DNA of 64,000 bases from Neckera pumila (GCA_963969595.1 OZ018415.1:8246001-8310000); one strand, 5' to 3'. Positions 23,331 to 36,576 are shown, counted from the first letter of the stretch. The notes: generated from the letters alone by a model not told the origin. Made by a program: numbers and translations.

Positions 23331-26188
23331 AATTTAAAGTACTAATTACTGTTAACTTTTTCCCTACTAATCCCTTCCGGTAAGTTTTGGTTTAAATTAT
23401 TGATCAATTTTACGACAAGTTGTGGTAAAATTCCGATGGTTAATTTCTTTTTTACTTCTACTGGGTTGGTTAAATTAATTTGACCTAGTGGTTAATTTCT
23501 TTTATTGTGGAAGTAAAACCAAGGTTAATCTTTTTAATCCAAAGTAAAGGTTGTTTAGGTGAAATTAGATTTCACCTAATTCTTATTTACTTGGGAAGAA
23601 AAAAAACTTAACTTGAGTTTAATTCCTTTTGGGGTTCTATTTTAAATCTCTAATGTTGTAAATTTCCTTCTCAATTTCCTACTCTAATTTAGATCCTAAA
23701 TTCCTTTAGAATATCCTTTGGATAATTTCCCAATTTTCATTCATTTCTTACGTGGATTTCATTTTCTCACTACTTTTTCAATCTTTATCGGATTTTTATG
23801 TTTAATATCTTTTCGGAAAGTTAAGAGAATTTCCTACTTAATTTTGAGTTCTGATTTGACTAATTAAATTATTCTAAGGTCTGATTCCAAGTCCTACTTT
23901 CGGCTCTAGGTTTTTAAAGCAAATCTAGCTTAATTGAAAATCAAAACGCAATTAGAGAGTTGAAATTAGGCTCGTACCTTGAAATCGTAGATGGTTTCAT
24001 GTTCCATTTGGTTGGCAAAATCCATCCTCCGTTGGTGCGCTCCCTCCGTTGTCGTATTGAGAGGAGCGCGTTTTGGGAATACGCAAAGTATCTGGTTGCA
24101 ACTGGCACTAGTTAGTCATTGACTTCAAATAATCTTCAAGTCTTCTAGTCTTCAATCTTCTCTTCGTTCTTCAGCCTTCAAACTCCTCCCTGTTGGCCTA
24201 TCCTGTATTGGCTCTAAACGGGTCAGGATTCGGTCAGGTAGGTAATAAGAACCACAGGCCTCGGACGGGTAAAACGGGACAGCATAACACGAGATGCCGT
24301 CCGAATGATGGGCTCCTAAAATTCAAACTCCCGGTGACCAACTCTAACTAGGCTTTTAGCTTTCACCGTGAGAATAAACAGATTCGACCATGTGGGTGAT
24401 TAAATCCCACCGTCTCCACAAACACAAAATGAGGCTAAGCATTGGTTTAACCCAAGCCGCCCGCAACAACAAAAGTTTACAATAAAAGACAAGCCACAAG
24501 CCACAACACACAAATTCTCCTCCAACTCCAACTTCAAATCTTCACTCCAACTTCAATTTCAAAGCTAAACTTTGAATGAACGCCACCAATGCTCCACAAC
24601 TCCAAATAGAATGAATGATGGCTCTTTGTAAAGCTAATAAAATTTCCAATACTTTCACCAAATTTCAACTCATTCAAATATTCTCTCCAATATCTATGAT
24701 TGCCCAAAGTTTCGGCCTCTAAAAGTGAGGGCAGCAGACCCTCCTTCACTTCAACACTCACAACTCACTCATAAATGCTCCAAATACAACAAATGATAGC
24801 TATTTGAAAAGCTAACAAAATTCTCAACAACTTCTCAAAATTTCATTGCAAAATAAAATCTGTCCGTCTTCTATGGTTGGTCAAAGTCTCAGCCCCTTCA
24901 ATTGGGAGGCAGCAGACCTTCCTCCACTCAAACTAGCACAAATCTCCACTCACAACTTCAATTCAAGTAAGAAAAGACCTCTTCCAATCACCACATCATA
25001 ATACACAACTCCTCTAATTTTCATTGAAAAACCCTCCTCTCCAAAACATAACACAACAACACAAGAAAAAAACTCCCTCCTAAAACAATTGGTTTTCCCT
25101 TTACTCCCAACAGGAGAGACGATGAAAAGTCCTCTTTTTTTATCACCTATCTCCACTCTAACTTCACTCTATCTCTTTATCTTTTACTTTTCCATTCTAT
25201 CTTCACCTTATCTTATCTCTAACTTCACTCTATCCACTCTATCTACGAAATAAAGAACTAAAATCTACATATATCTAGTAGAGGTAAAAAAAACTAGAGC
25301 TCTAATTTCTTGAGACTCAGAAAAAAACCCCTCTAGTTCGACATAGTATAATCTAAATAAAACACAAAGAAAAAAAATTTCAAATGAGATGAAGCTACCT
25401 CAAATGACTTCAACTTCTTTATGATGCAACAAACATTAAAACCTATCTAAATCATATATATATACATAATCTACATAATGTCTGCATTTGCAACACGACA
25501 CCGTTCTTCGTATATGTTCGATTTTTTATATTTGGAAATTAATACAATGTGGAATTTTTTCCACTTTCTACTTTGTTCCAAGTAGTTCTTAACTTTTATG
25601 CTAATTTCCTAATTTTCTTGTCCCATTTTATGCTATTTTTCCTTTTGTTTTCTATTGTTTTCTTTTCTTTTTCTTTAAGTCCTAATTTTCAAAGGCAATC
25701 TTTGAAAATCTAATTCTAATTGGAAGTCTAAGTAAGACCAACTAAGCTTTTTAAACTTACTCTAATTTAGCTAATTCTAGAACTCTTCCAAGTCAATTGA
25801 TTCTTTATCTTGTTTTTTATGTATTGACTTTGGAATTCTAATCTAAACTATGGCAAAAAAGTCAAGCTAGAGTATCCTTTGAGATTTTGGTTACTTCTCC
25901 ACAGCTTGGGACTTTGAGCTTCTAATACTTGTTTCCCATCTCTGAATCGTGATGAGTGTGTGTTTCGCTTGAATTTTGGTTACAATTCTGTAACAGGGCT
26001 TGATTTTCCAGACTCTGGAGCTTCCTGGAGCACCCTGTAATCACCTTGCAAGCTCTTTGTGAGTATGAGGCTGGTCAACCTTCACCTCTCGACCAAGCAT
26101 TTGATTTCTTGTTAACCTGGTCTTTATAAACTCTGAATCAGAGTTCCCACTCAATCTGGATCTCTCTGGATGTGATCCTTTCTTCTCA
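23331..26188. other. Gene-poor, pyrimidine-rich interval
   Basis: I see no coherent gene. A patch near 24050-24430 has higher GC with words such as CGGACGGGTAAAACGGGACA. It could be part of an old LTR element, but I found neither paired LTRs nor reverse-transcriptase motifs. Short frames at 24534-24761 and 24950-25156 (minus) lack recognisable motifs. Confidence 0.4.
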
Positions 26189-26570
26189 AATCTGAAATTT
26201 TCGTAGAAGACGGCTTTCTCTCACTCTGGACCTTCTTTTACAAAATCTGCAATTTTATGAAGGCACCACCCTTTCTGACTCTGGTTTCTTACTGACTTAA
26301 TCTTCCTTTCTAAAAATCTGAATTTTTTATAAGGAAGAAATTTTTCTCACTCTATCTCGCCCTCTCTGGCTTGTCCTTTTTTCTTTCCAAGATCTGAATT
26401 TTATAAGATAGAATCTTACCCCCTCTGGACTCTCTCTGGGGCTTGACCCTTTTGCAAAAACCTGAAATTTTATGAAAGCCGAGTTTTCACTCACTCTGGA
26501 CCCTTTCTGATTTAGCCTTCCTTCTTAAAATCTGAAATTTTTGGAAAGGATGGATCTCTCTCTCTCTTCG
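26189..26570. repeat. Degenerate tandem repeat, about six copies of a 65-75 bp unit
   Basis: Each copy begins with AAATCTGAAATTTT or a variant, continues with a purine-rich stretch, and ends with CTCACTCTGGACC or CTCTGGNTT followed by a pyrimidine run. Copies start near 26189, 26237, 26311, 26390, 26457 and 26528. It appears noncoding. Confidence 0.65.
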
Positions 26571-29362
26571 GTTGTTAAATTCTAATGCCAAAGTGAAAAA
26601 GATTATCACTCACTAGCCTAATTCAGTCTTGCTTAAGTAGAGAAATTTAAAAGAAAATCAAGGTTCTGGGCCCCCGTGGGTGTCCTCCCAGTTTTAATTA
26701 GTTGATGATGTATGTGAGATGGGTTGGTGACTCCAGTACTCTGATCAAATGGAGGCGGCCTGACAGCCCGTACTGGATGCCTTCGTTGAGCTTATACTCG
26801 GCTCCTTGCTTGGTACTCTAAATCTGACTACTGGCTGGGCGGGCTGATACCCGATTCTCGGTGGCTTCTTGGTTCCGACAGCTGGCTGGTTCGGACTGTT
26901 TGGCAACTGGACTACTTTGAATATTTGGTTTGGAATTCCAAACCTTAACAACTAGGCGGTTGATGCCACAAACTGGGGTCCCTCAAGGGACCCTTTAACT
27001 GAAAACTAAACTGGATTTTTGGGTTCTATTTCTAAGAACTATCACACCACTCTTTTTATGATTTTTTGAGGACTTTCTAAAATTCTATCTAGGGACGAAG
27101 CTTCGCCATCCTGGAGGGTATTTCTTCCAAAGTTTGACAAGATAAGTTTTAAATTGAAAATGTTATTTACTAAAAGTTATGTCTAAGGGCGAAGCTTCGC
27201 CGTATTGGGGGGTATGGCCCAAATTCCGGACAAAATCCCACTTAGCGGTTAGTATGAGGGTTGGATCTCACCCAACTCACTCTAAAAAATATAAAAGACT
27301 CTTGGACCACTTCTTCCAACGTCTAGGCTTCAGGGGGAATTTGCAACAACCAAAGAGGTGTGAAATTCCTCACCAAAAAAAAGCTTGGTGGGAAGTTTGT
27401 TAGTAGACAACAAAAAAAACACAAAATCTAAGGATTCCAACTAATGGCATCGCCGAGATTTGGTTGGAATATCTTTGGTGTTAGTACTAAAATCAAAATG
27501 AAGAAAGAAAACACAAAACACGTGTTAGCAGTGGTTCAAAGGGACCCAACATCCTTTGAATGGCACCAAAATCAACAAAAGGGGAGTTCAAGACTCCAAA
27601 TGCATAAAAAGCAAGGTTTTTGGTTCCAGACCAAAAACTCAACAATTGCCAACGATTTTGGTAGAATAACAAAGAGGAAAATCTAGAGCCTCGTGTCGAC
27701 TCTTCAAACAAAATAAAGAAAAAAGGGGTGCAAAGGGAGTTGGTGGGAGCCCTTTTATACTTTTTTGGGGCTCCCATTAACCTCCTTTTACTCTAAATAA
27801 TATCTACGTAAACTAAAATAATATCTAAGTAAATTAAAATGACTAACTACTACGCCTAATTCTATCCTACAGCTGAATGGGCTATATCTTTTGGAAAAAA
27901 GCTCCAAATGGAAAACGGTCTGCGGCGTTGGCTCCAGAAGACCCTTTTTAGTCTAGGGACCCCCTAATCCCCTACTCCTAAGTCGATTTTCTTCATAAGA
28001 GATAGTGTTTTCCAACCTAGTGAAAAAGGTGGAAAATCCAACTCTTGGAGTTTATAACTTTTGCTGATTCTAACTAGCCAGGGTTGTCTGGAAGGTCCAA
28101 GAATGTCAAAAAAGAGTTGTTGTTGACTTAATTTGGACTTTGTCAGCTCGTGATTCGCCGGTCCATCCGCGGAATGTTTTGGAATTCCGTTAAATTCCGT
28201 TAGCGCCGCCGGTTTGGATAGTTATTGATGTCGGAATGTTGTGAAACTTGATTAGACTCTTATTCAAACTAAAATACACTATCCTAATTTTTAATGGGGT
28301 TTTACCATTACCAGATTAATTTCTATGAAATTCTTAATCCGTGGTAATTTTGGTTGACTTCCCAAGGAGTCATCTTCTGCAATTTGGAAAATTACCAAAT
28401 AATTTGGGTAGCTTCTAGGAAGTTCCCAAACCCTTTCTGCAAAATTCCTACCCAAATTGGTACTTATTCAAGGAGAAATAAATTCCTATCTCCTGATTTC
28501 AATTCCTTTACAAAGGAATCTTCCTCGTATGATGGAATCTTGGCAATCCCTCTTCGCCATTACGCTCCTGGCATGTTTCTAAGTTAGAAACACCTCTCTC
28601 CATGTCGCGGTCGCCTCCTCGTGATTTTCTATGAATTTTGGCTTAAAAAGTCCTGCGGGGCAACTATTTACCAATATTTTCTTTCAAGCTCGATTTTCAT
28701 CCAAACTCCTCTCATGGGCTTTCTAAGTTACTGGTAAACTATAATGACTTATATTTACTATTTTTAGCCAATTCACTATTTGTGTGCATCTTCGTGGTAA
28801 AAACTCTTTGTAAATTCTATCAATATTCTAATATTTGGGTGTAGGTTGGAATTAGAACTCTCCCAATTCCTATTTGGGCTTTCATTTATCCATTTCTACT
28901 ACTAGAATTTAAGAAAGAGCACATATTTGAATGGTTTTGATGCTTTTTGGGTTTTCATCTCAACAAGTATTATTCTATTTCAATTATTCACAAAGTAATA
29001 TAACTGGTCAATTTGATAACAATTTACTCATTAAAATGAGTAAAAAGCAAAAAATTTTAGACTTTGAGTTCCAGGTGACAACCTTGGGACTCACATGGCG
29101 CTATCTACAATTCATAATTTCAAAGATCGGGTACTGGTAACTAAATTAAAAAATCAATTGTTGGCCGTGTATAAAATCTTTAAATACAATGCTCTCAATT
29201 CAAATTTCAAATTTCAAATTATCAAAATCCTACATAAAAAAGCTCAAATCCATATCCACTACCTTTTTGTCTTCTACCTATTATCGCTAGAAACCTTCGG
29301 GATTCTGTCAATAGTTCCATGTAAGCAATGACATTCTGTAGGAATTTGTAGATTGTATACAC
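26571..29362. other. Gene-poor interval with a short direct repeat
   Basis: A pair of similar segments at about 27092 and 27186 share an AGGG(A)CGAAGCTTCGCC word, palindromic at its centre, followed by GGGGTAT-like sequence. Patches of higher GC occur near 26680-26990 and 27900-28230. The frames at 26745-26951 (minus) and 27179-27777 have no motifs I recognise. No LTR, RNA gene or transposase motif was found. Confidence 0.4.
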
Positions 29363-32300
29363 ATGCCAGTATGGACATGGCACTTTGTTCATGGTGATGA
29401 GTCCAACATTCCAATTTCTTTTCCTTGTAGCGATGGTGGTAGTGCATGGGTATCTATTTTGATTCTTAGTGTATGCTTCAATTTAGAGTTGTCATCTCTA
29501 TGGATGGAAGAAGAGCTATTTGATTTTCAGGGACTTCAAGGTACATCTACAGTCATGCTACTAAAGATCAAAATAGACTCTGGAGATGGCTGGAGGCTTT
29601 CTCCAAGCAAGTACCATGCTTTTGGCACTCCTAAGTTCACTAGATCGATGTCAACCGCAATTCTCACACCTAGATCTGCTACTTCTACTGTTCAAATGTC
29701 TTGGGGAACTCAGGTGAAAGTAGAGTCTTCAAGTCATAGCCATATTGATCTTACAGAGTCTTCGGGCGATGATGCTGTAATTTTCATTGATGCAAGTCGC
29801 AAGCTATCTACCATATCCAAAAAGTGTACACACTATTCAAAGTACGGATGATATTCAACATGATAGCATGTTGCATCCTTCAGTTTATGAGAGGGCATCC
29901 AAGTTTGTGAGCGTCTTAGAATGCCTTAAAGATATGCAAAGTCGTCCGTGTGCACGAAATGAACTGAAGTTTTTAAATCTCAGTACAATTCGTTGTGAAT
30001 CTGTACGACATCTTCCTCAATCATTTAATGGAGACGTTCTTTTTGAATTACCTCCTCTTCTTTCTTCGACATCTCCTTTTGGAAGTCGGCCCAATTCAAC
30101 TTCCTCATTTTTTGTAGGTTGACAACTAGAAGGCATGGACCGTAAATTTGATGGCTACAATTGGATACCCACACACACTACAAACATTTCAAACGACTTT
30201 GGTTTGAAGTTCCGCTATTCCTTATGTGTGGGTCACCTAGTTTGCAAAAACAAAGCCTGCCCTAGACTACCCCGAAGTGGCAGCAAAAACGAGACAGAAT
30301 GGGAGGGGTCATCACCTAGTGTCTTCCTTGTAGGAGAGTAGTCTCCATCAAAGTCTACTCTTGTATATCGAATATGCAAAGAAGTTCCTTTCTACAAAGC
30401 TTCATGCCCTTGTTGGATGTATAGGGTCTTGAACTCTTTAGGCCTTTCTAGAGCTTATATCCACGTTAAAATTCATAATCATCCTGTGGGTAGAGACATG
30501 TGTCGTGATTCTATTGATCGAACAACCTCTTTGATTGGTGAAGAGGTATCAAGGACGCCTACAACAACAAATTCGGCCAACAATTTGCTGCTAGTAAGGA
30601 ATTTCTTGCATCTGAATTGTTTGGAGAAGAGCTCGGAGAAGAGGGATTACAAGATGCTCGAAAGCCACTTTGCAGAGAGGCCCTTGAGGCAGTCATGGAT
30701 AAATTTTGAATACTCAGTTCACCGAGTATTCGAAATACCATCTCTAATTTTAATTACAGTACAAGTGGAGGACCCATTGACAACATTATTTCATTGAAAA
30801 TGAAGAGTACTTATTCGTTTATTCAAGATAGTGTATTTCCAGGCCAAGGTAAAGAAAAGGTTTACCTTTTTAAGATGTCTAAAGAAGGCCCGGGAAGTGG
30901 AGTTGATTTGGTAAGGCGAATGCAATCGGGGGGAGACTTGCAAAATTCTTGGTGCATGTTTGATCATGTAAAGAGGGTGAAAGGATGGACATCAATGGCT
31001 GCTCATGTATACGACCCTGAGTTTTGTCGGGTTCAAACTATTTGCGTTTGCGACATAATGAGCGAGGATGCTCAATCCCAAGAACAAATGTGGAGATCCC
31101 TTAATTCAATCATGGCACGCCACGGGATTCTTCTCCACAGTTCAAGGATTTTATGGCTGACAATGCGATGGCAAACTGGCATGCTGTTTGGATGGTGTAT
31201 GAAAGTGGCAACAAGCAAGAGCCCATGCAAGATCGAGAGCGCTCTTGTCTACTTCATTGGACAACTTCACTAAATAGACACACAGAAAAACTCATTTGAC
31301 TTGAATTCCAAGAAACTCACAAGAAACTTTGCAAACAATACAAGGATGCAAAAACAATGGCAGAAGCAGAAGAAAGATACCTGGGAATTAAGGATTGGTG
31401 GCTTTCTTCAAGGGCTGCATCAGAGGATTCTCTTCGACAACTAGATGATTAGTTGGGTTTCTGGCACTTCCAATATTGACAGTGGGGTGGATTCTTAGAG
31501 TTGGTAAGATACATGCCTCCTTCCATTTCAATTTTTCTACTTAATTGTTCAACTTCTATTCATGAAGTAGCTGTTTTACTGTCCTAAATGTATATGTGGT
31601 TTCTATTTGATTCTTTCATTCACATCTACTGAATTTGTACAAATCTGATTTGAACATATGAAATTCTTAGAACTTAAATGACACTTTTAGAATCAAGGGA
31701 GCCTTATATTGTTACTTTAAATTGTTGTTACTGGTACAGAACTTGAATTTAAAAGAACTGGCCGAAATGCCTTCATGCAACTTGGCTGAGACAGTTCACA
31801 ACAAATGGTTGCAAATGTCTGGGAAGAGGGAAATATGCTTGTACGTCACCACTACTGATGACATGATGCGGGCTATACAACAATCGACTAATTATTGGGC
31901 ATACCTCCAAGGGTATGCATCTAGAACTGGTCCCCACTTAGATGAACTTCGTCTACGAGCTACAAGATGAACCAGAAATCCAGCAAACTTTACTGAAGCT
32001 GCTGCCAAACTACCAGATGCTTGTCTATTCACCACAAGAATTCTCCACTTGGAAGGGGAAGAAGTATTTGGTTCTTCAAAGCACAAACTAAACCTATCAC
32101 CTAGATCAGATAGTGATTCTTACCGCCACGATACAGTGAACTTTTCTGCACCCAAAGTTCAAACTCGGTCAACTAGAGCGCGCACTGAAGCAGGCGCATC
32201 AATGCCAACGCCAATACCACGGTTGACAGAGGAAGGACAACCAAGCACACTATGTCCCCATGCTACCAAGGTACTTGAAACAAACTGCAACCTTGCTTTG

Positions 32301-33266
32301 TGGCATATTGCTAGATGCAAAAAAGAAGGAAAAACTTCTTATGGAGTTCAAGTTGGGATGAAGAAGAAATGTAGGGCCAAGATAAATAAATCAAGCAAGA
32401 GTGAAACAACAGCACCTACCTACAACGGCCGCATGACAGAATATGGAACCAAGGCCATCATCAACTTTAATCTCTGGTTTTGTGCAGATGACCTTATGCG
32501 TTGTACAGGAGGCTCTAAGGTCAAGTGGATTCACGACTGGCCTCCTTTGCCAAATGTGTGGCCTATTGCATGTGGAACACATCTTACCAAATCAAAGATC
32601 CTTTCTCTGGAGGAAGCAGGCTTTCAATTACAAACTAAAGAGCTAGGCGAAGCAACACTCCATCTCTTTAATGAAGAGTATACAGATGGAGGTGTATCTT
32701 TCCTTCATTCAAAACAACCAAATAGCAATTTGCAACCATCTAACGGTGATATACATCCGACGAAGCAATTGGGTAGGACCATACAACGTAATCCTAATGC
32801 ACCTACAATCGACCATCGCAACAAATGGGAGACAGCACGAAACCTGAAAGCTGTTGTTCAATCCGCAGTCGTTATTCCATATCCTGGCTATGGAAGAGTG
32901 ATAACTCTACTGTCCGACATCTTTCCCAACTAGAAGGTCTATCGAGTCATAATTTCAGACTTTCCTACTTGTACCTGTGAAGACTTCATCACCATGAGTA
33001 CAGCTGCACTTGGTAGTAGGAAATCCTGGGTAAACTGCAAGCATTTGTATTATGTTTTTAGGTTCATTTACAAGGCAAATTCTGAGGACAATAAGTACAT
33101 ACATGCACCAAATTTGAGCTTTGATGAAATGAAGTTCCTTCTTGTAGGTAGCAATCTATAAGATGTTGTATGTTTATCTTGTAATATTAGGTTGAAAAAC
33201 TACTTTTGTTTAGAAATGGATACAGAATGGCCCATTGAAGTAGTTGACACGTATGCTAAATCCTAA
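29363..33266 (+). pseudogene. MULE-like transposase pseudogene with C-terminal SWIM zinc finger
   Basis: Three exons are inferred: about 29363-31503, 31740-33147 and 33214-33266. The introns are 31504-31739 (GTAAGA donor, GGTACAG acceptor) and 33148-33213. The last exon joins in phase and ends in TAA. Domain order: a Ser/Thr-rich N-terminal region; a Cys/His cluster from about 30200 to 30490 (LCVGHLVC, later IHVKIHNHPV), like the WRKY/GCM1-type finger of MULE transposases; a central core with HVYDPEFC and then FMADNAMANWHAV in a shifted frame near 31150; a linker; and a SWIM zinc finger at about 32955-33060 (PTCTCEDF then VNCKHLYYVF, the CxC...CxH pattern). Breaks include frame changes near 29800, 30580 and 31130, and stops near 30120, 30340, 31290, 31450, 31970 and 32931. 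Mutator-like transposases cut and paste DNA using an RNase H-fold core. The core is called from context rather than a clear DDE triad. Confidence 0.72.
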
Positions 33267-33649
33267 TTAGTTTAAGGTGGAAATAGTTTATAGCAGCTTA
33301 AAGACAATTGAAATGATTTGTAAAACCATAAACATAAAAAAAATACATAAAAAAAGGCTAAATTTAGCCAACAAAAAATTGTAGGAAGAAATGTTACAAT
33401 TCTACAAATGAATCTCGAAAGTGCTACTAGATTCCAAGGAGAACTTTTCATAATGAAACAACATTGTACAACCAATTGTTGCATATTTCTAATTGAAATT
33501 TCCAAGAGTTTCTTAGTTACAAAGAATACAACCAATCTCAGAATAGTTAACATCAACAATGCAAACTTCAAAAAATTTGTAAATTATTATTTTTACAAAA
33601 AAAAAAAGTTCATTTTTTTAAGACATGTTACAAATATGTAAAGAAAGTT
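33267..33649. other. AT-rich interval between transposase pseudogenes
   Basis: The sequence is AT-rich with poly-A and poly-T runs. No gene is supported. It may hold the 3' end of the MULE-like element, whose terminal repeats I could not identify. Confidence 0.4.
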
Positions 33650-34005
33650 TTGGGAGGATGGATGATGAATGGATGACATGAATGAAGCTCATTCATTCAT
33701 CAAATCTATAGTTGAAAAATCATCTACTTGTAGGAAATGCTAGTCCTTCATTTATGCCAATTCATGCAACATTTAAATGTAAAATTCATTATTTTCAATA
33801 AAAAATGCAATTTCTTGGATATATTTTTTTATTTTTGTTTTTTGACATTTCTATATTTAGATCTAACAACCCTATTTATTACTCTGACATGTTTATTTTT
33901 AGTAAAATTCCTTGCAGTGAGGGCTCAAATCTAATTGCTCGTCACTCAATGCTTAACGCTCACACTTTAGCACCGTTGCTTCTCTGGGTACTAAACAAGC
34001 CGCCA
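33650..34005 (-). repeat. Dispersed repeat, inverted relative of 14787-15122
   Basis: Read on the minus strand, it begins near GGCTTGTTTAGTACCCAGAG and carries GCTAAAGTGTGAGC and GCGTTAAGCATTGAG. It ends in ATTCATCATCCATCC-type short repeats. The order matches the element at 14787-15122. It lies just downstream of the PIF/Harbinger pseudogene and may instead be part of that element's 3' end. Confidence 0.4.
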
Positions 34006-34154
34006 TATGCCTAAATCTAGGATAAACATTAAGGTGGAGTTTATAGAAGTAGTTAATTGACAATCACTTAATAAGTTAGAGAAGATTCAATTACAATCAA
34101 TATACTCTTTAATTGCAAAAAATGGCAACCAATTGGGTTCCACCAACTTACCTT

Positions 34155-36322
34155 TCAATGTATCCTAGTGCCTTTAATGTCCCAAAGATGATCAATCAAA
34201 TCAGCTCATAATTTGTAATGCATATGAGTACTCTCAATTTCTTTTGATCCTTGAGTATATTATTCAAAAGTGAACCCCCTACGCATGTATGGATGTAGAA
34301 TGTCGTTGTACATAGCTTGAATATTCATGTTGTTTGTCTTAAATGATCATATTGTGAAGCACAATGCATGCATACATAATGTCGTGAATGGTTTGCATGT
34401 CCCATTGTTGCATTGGATTTGCAAATTTGGATTGTAGGACACCAAAGGCCCTTTCAACATCTTTTCTGACTCCTTCCATCATTGCAAAATGATTGTGCTT
34501 TTCATCTTGAGGTTCATGAATTGTTTGCACAAAGCAAGCCCATTGTGGATAGATCCCATCTGCCAACAAGTAATATCAAGAATAGACATGTCCATTTATT
34601 GTAAAGGTCAAGTCATTGCCAACACCAGAAAGTAGATCACAAAGAAGAAGAAAGCGATCAAGCACATTAATGTCATTATTGCCCCTCGGCAATCCAAAAA
34701 ATGCATGCCAAATCCATAAGGATTGAACAGCCACAGCTTCAAGAATGATACTTCAATTTTTGTCCTTGTCTTGAAATTGCCCCTGCCCTGCCACTGGACA
34801 ATTTTTCTAATTCCATTGCATACAATCCAATGATGCAAACATCCCCGAAAAATCTCTAGCCTTATTAATCTGGAAATGTTTTTGGTAATCTTCACGGGTT
34901 GGCGATCTCAAGTATTGCTCTTGGAAAGAAGAGCGGACGCAACAAACAAACCTTTTCATCGCTTCCATGGCTGTGCTCTCTCCAATGCAACAATACTCGT
35001 TTGTTGCATCAACTGCAACACCATAAGCTAACATGCATAGGGCAGCTATGATCTTCTAAATGGTACTCAAACTTAGGACTCCTAGTGCATCATATTTCTG
35101 GACAAAATATGAATCATGAGCCACAACAGCATCCATGATTTGGTAAAATAGAGCCTTAGACATTTGATATCGCCGTCTGGACAAAGCTTCTCCATATACA
35201 GGGCTTTCGGAGAAATAATCATTGAACATACAATCATGTCCTTCCGCTCTGTCTCTTTCCAAATTTGCAGCTCGTCCAGGGTGTCAACCTCCATGCTTCC
35301 TCCTCTGCACATGACAAGTGGTCCTTTGCTGTTAGTGATTTGATCTAGTATGCAAATAAAGGGATTTCATTCCTAAGTAGAATTGCAAATTTTGTAAAGA
35401 TGGCGGATTTCAATCACTCGTCACGGTTGTTACACTCCTACAAATTAATGTAGAGATCAAAGGCAGACCTAATTTTTGAGCTCCTCTCACTTGCACGTCA
35501 CAGTTTTGGCACTGTGAACCTCGTCCTTAAAAATTACGAACATACAAGCAAATTGTGAATATAAGAGGAAGCAAATGGATAGCAGTTTGGAAGCTTTGAG
35601 ATGCACAAAGATCACAAACTTTGTTACAATTGGGATATAATAAGCATTTGCATCAAGCAATGTTATCCATTTGCAAATGGCTTGGACTAATATCAATGCC
35701 TGCAATCAACTTGTTTGCTTGTTGAAAATTGCTTGTACTACCCTAAACCTAAACTGACATTGGGTTGTTTTTTCTGCTTCTCAATTAGTCGAAACAACAT
35801 TCTAATGGGTGTTTTTTTTAAATTGAATTTTTGTTGATTCAAATGTTCAATGAAATTTCTTGTAATATTAACTGAAATTGAATAGAAATTTTTTGAGATT
35901 TTAATTGAAATGTTAATTTTTTGACATTGAACAAAACTTTTCAACTATACTTATTAATGGTTTTCAAATGGGTGCTTCCATTGCTTACTAGCTTACATGT
36001 ATGCTAATTGGCCCTTTCATTATTTCATCCTACTTGCCAAATAAGAAAATGGATGCAGCTTAACATATTCTTAGAATTTGATTAACTAATTGTCTATAGA
36101 CTCAATTTATATCAAGATCAAATATCGGAAAGAACAACCAGCTTACAAGCAGAAAAGGAACTACAATGACATCGAATTAGAACAAAATCACGCAACTACG
36201 AAGGCGACTCATTCGATCATCAGAAGTCAAATTCTTACTTGCGGGGGCTCTTCATTGATAGTTGCTTGAAGCTAATCCATAATCATCGCAGCAGAAAGCT
36301 CGTCCTTGGAATCATCTTCCAT
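34155..36322 (-). pseudogene. PIF/Harbinger transposase (DDE_Tnp_4-type nuclease) pseudogene
   Basis: Exon 1 (36322-36239) starts MEDDSKDELSAAMIMD and ends at a GTAAGA donor. Exon 2 (from 35304, after TGTGCAG) continues in phase to a TGA at 34157. Exon 2 carries the Harbinger order: a GRAANLERDRAEGHD N-terminus; SPVYGEALSRRRYQMSK; YDALGVLSLSTI; IGESTAMEAMKRFV; the first catalytic Asp in SLDCMQW; the second in GLPRGNNDINVLD; LADGIYPQW; and the catalytic Glu in RKDVERAFGVL. All three DDE residues remain. Stops at 36274 (exon 1) and 35286, 35055, 34806, 34746, 34578 and 34338 (exon 2), plus a frameshift near 34260, inactivate it. The C-terminus ADLIDHLWDIKGT is recovered in the shifted frame. 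It would cut and paste its own DNA at TTA/TAA targets. The partner Myb-like ORF was not seen. Confidence 0.88.
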
Positions 36323-36552
36323 TACGCAATCAATAAGTGCTTGCTATTCCGCCACAGTTGCTACAAATGCTTCAAAGAGGGAGCGGCCGTTGCAAAAAGG
36401 TTTCACTGCAACCAAACATCACCGATGACGCAAAGAGAAGTTAGATATGCGTTGGCGAGGGGTTAAGCATGGGTGGTCCGTGAAAAGGGGGGACGCAACT
36501 GAAACCTTTTTGCAAAAGAACTCTCCAAAAGGCCTATCCCATCCCTGCTCAT

Positions 36553-36576
36553 GTTAGTGTGGTGGAGGTGCTCTAA
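36553..36576 (-). repeat. Probable 5' terminus of the Harbinger element with TAA target flank
   Basis: On the minus strand the element would begin GAGCACCTCCACCACACTAA at 36573. It is flanked by TAA at 36574-36576, the usual PIF/Harbinger target. The matching opposite end was not located below 34155, so the boundary is provisional. Confidence 0.4.

Noticed and set aside
22262..29362. LTR retrotransposon
   Set aside because: Repeats and GC shifts are suggestive, but I found no paired LTRs, primer-binding site, polypurine tract or reverse-transcriptase/integrase motifs.
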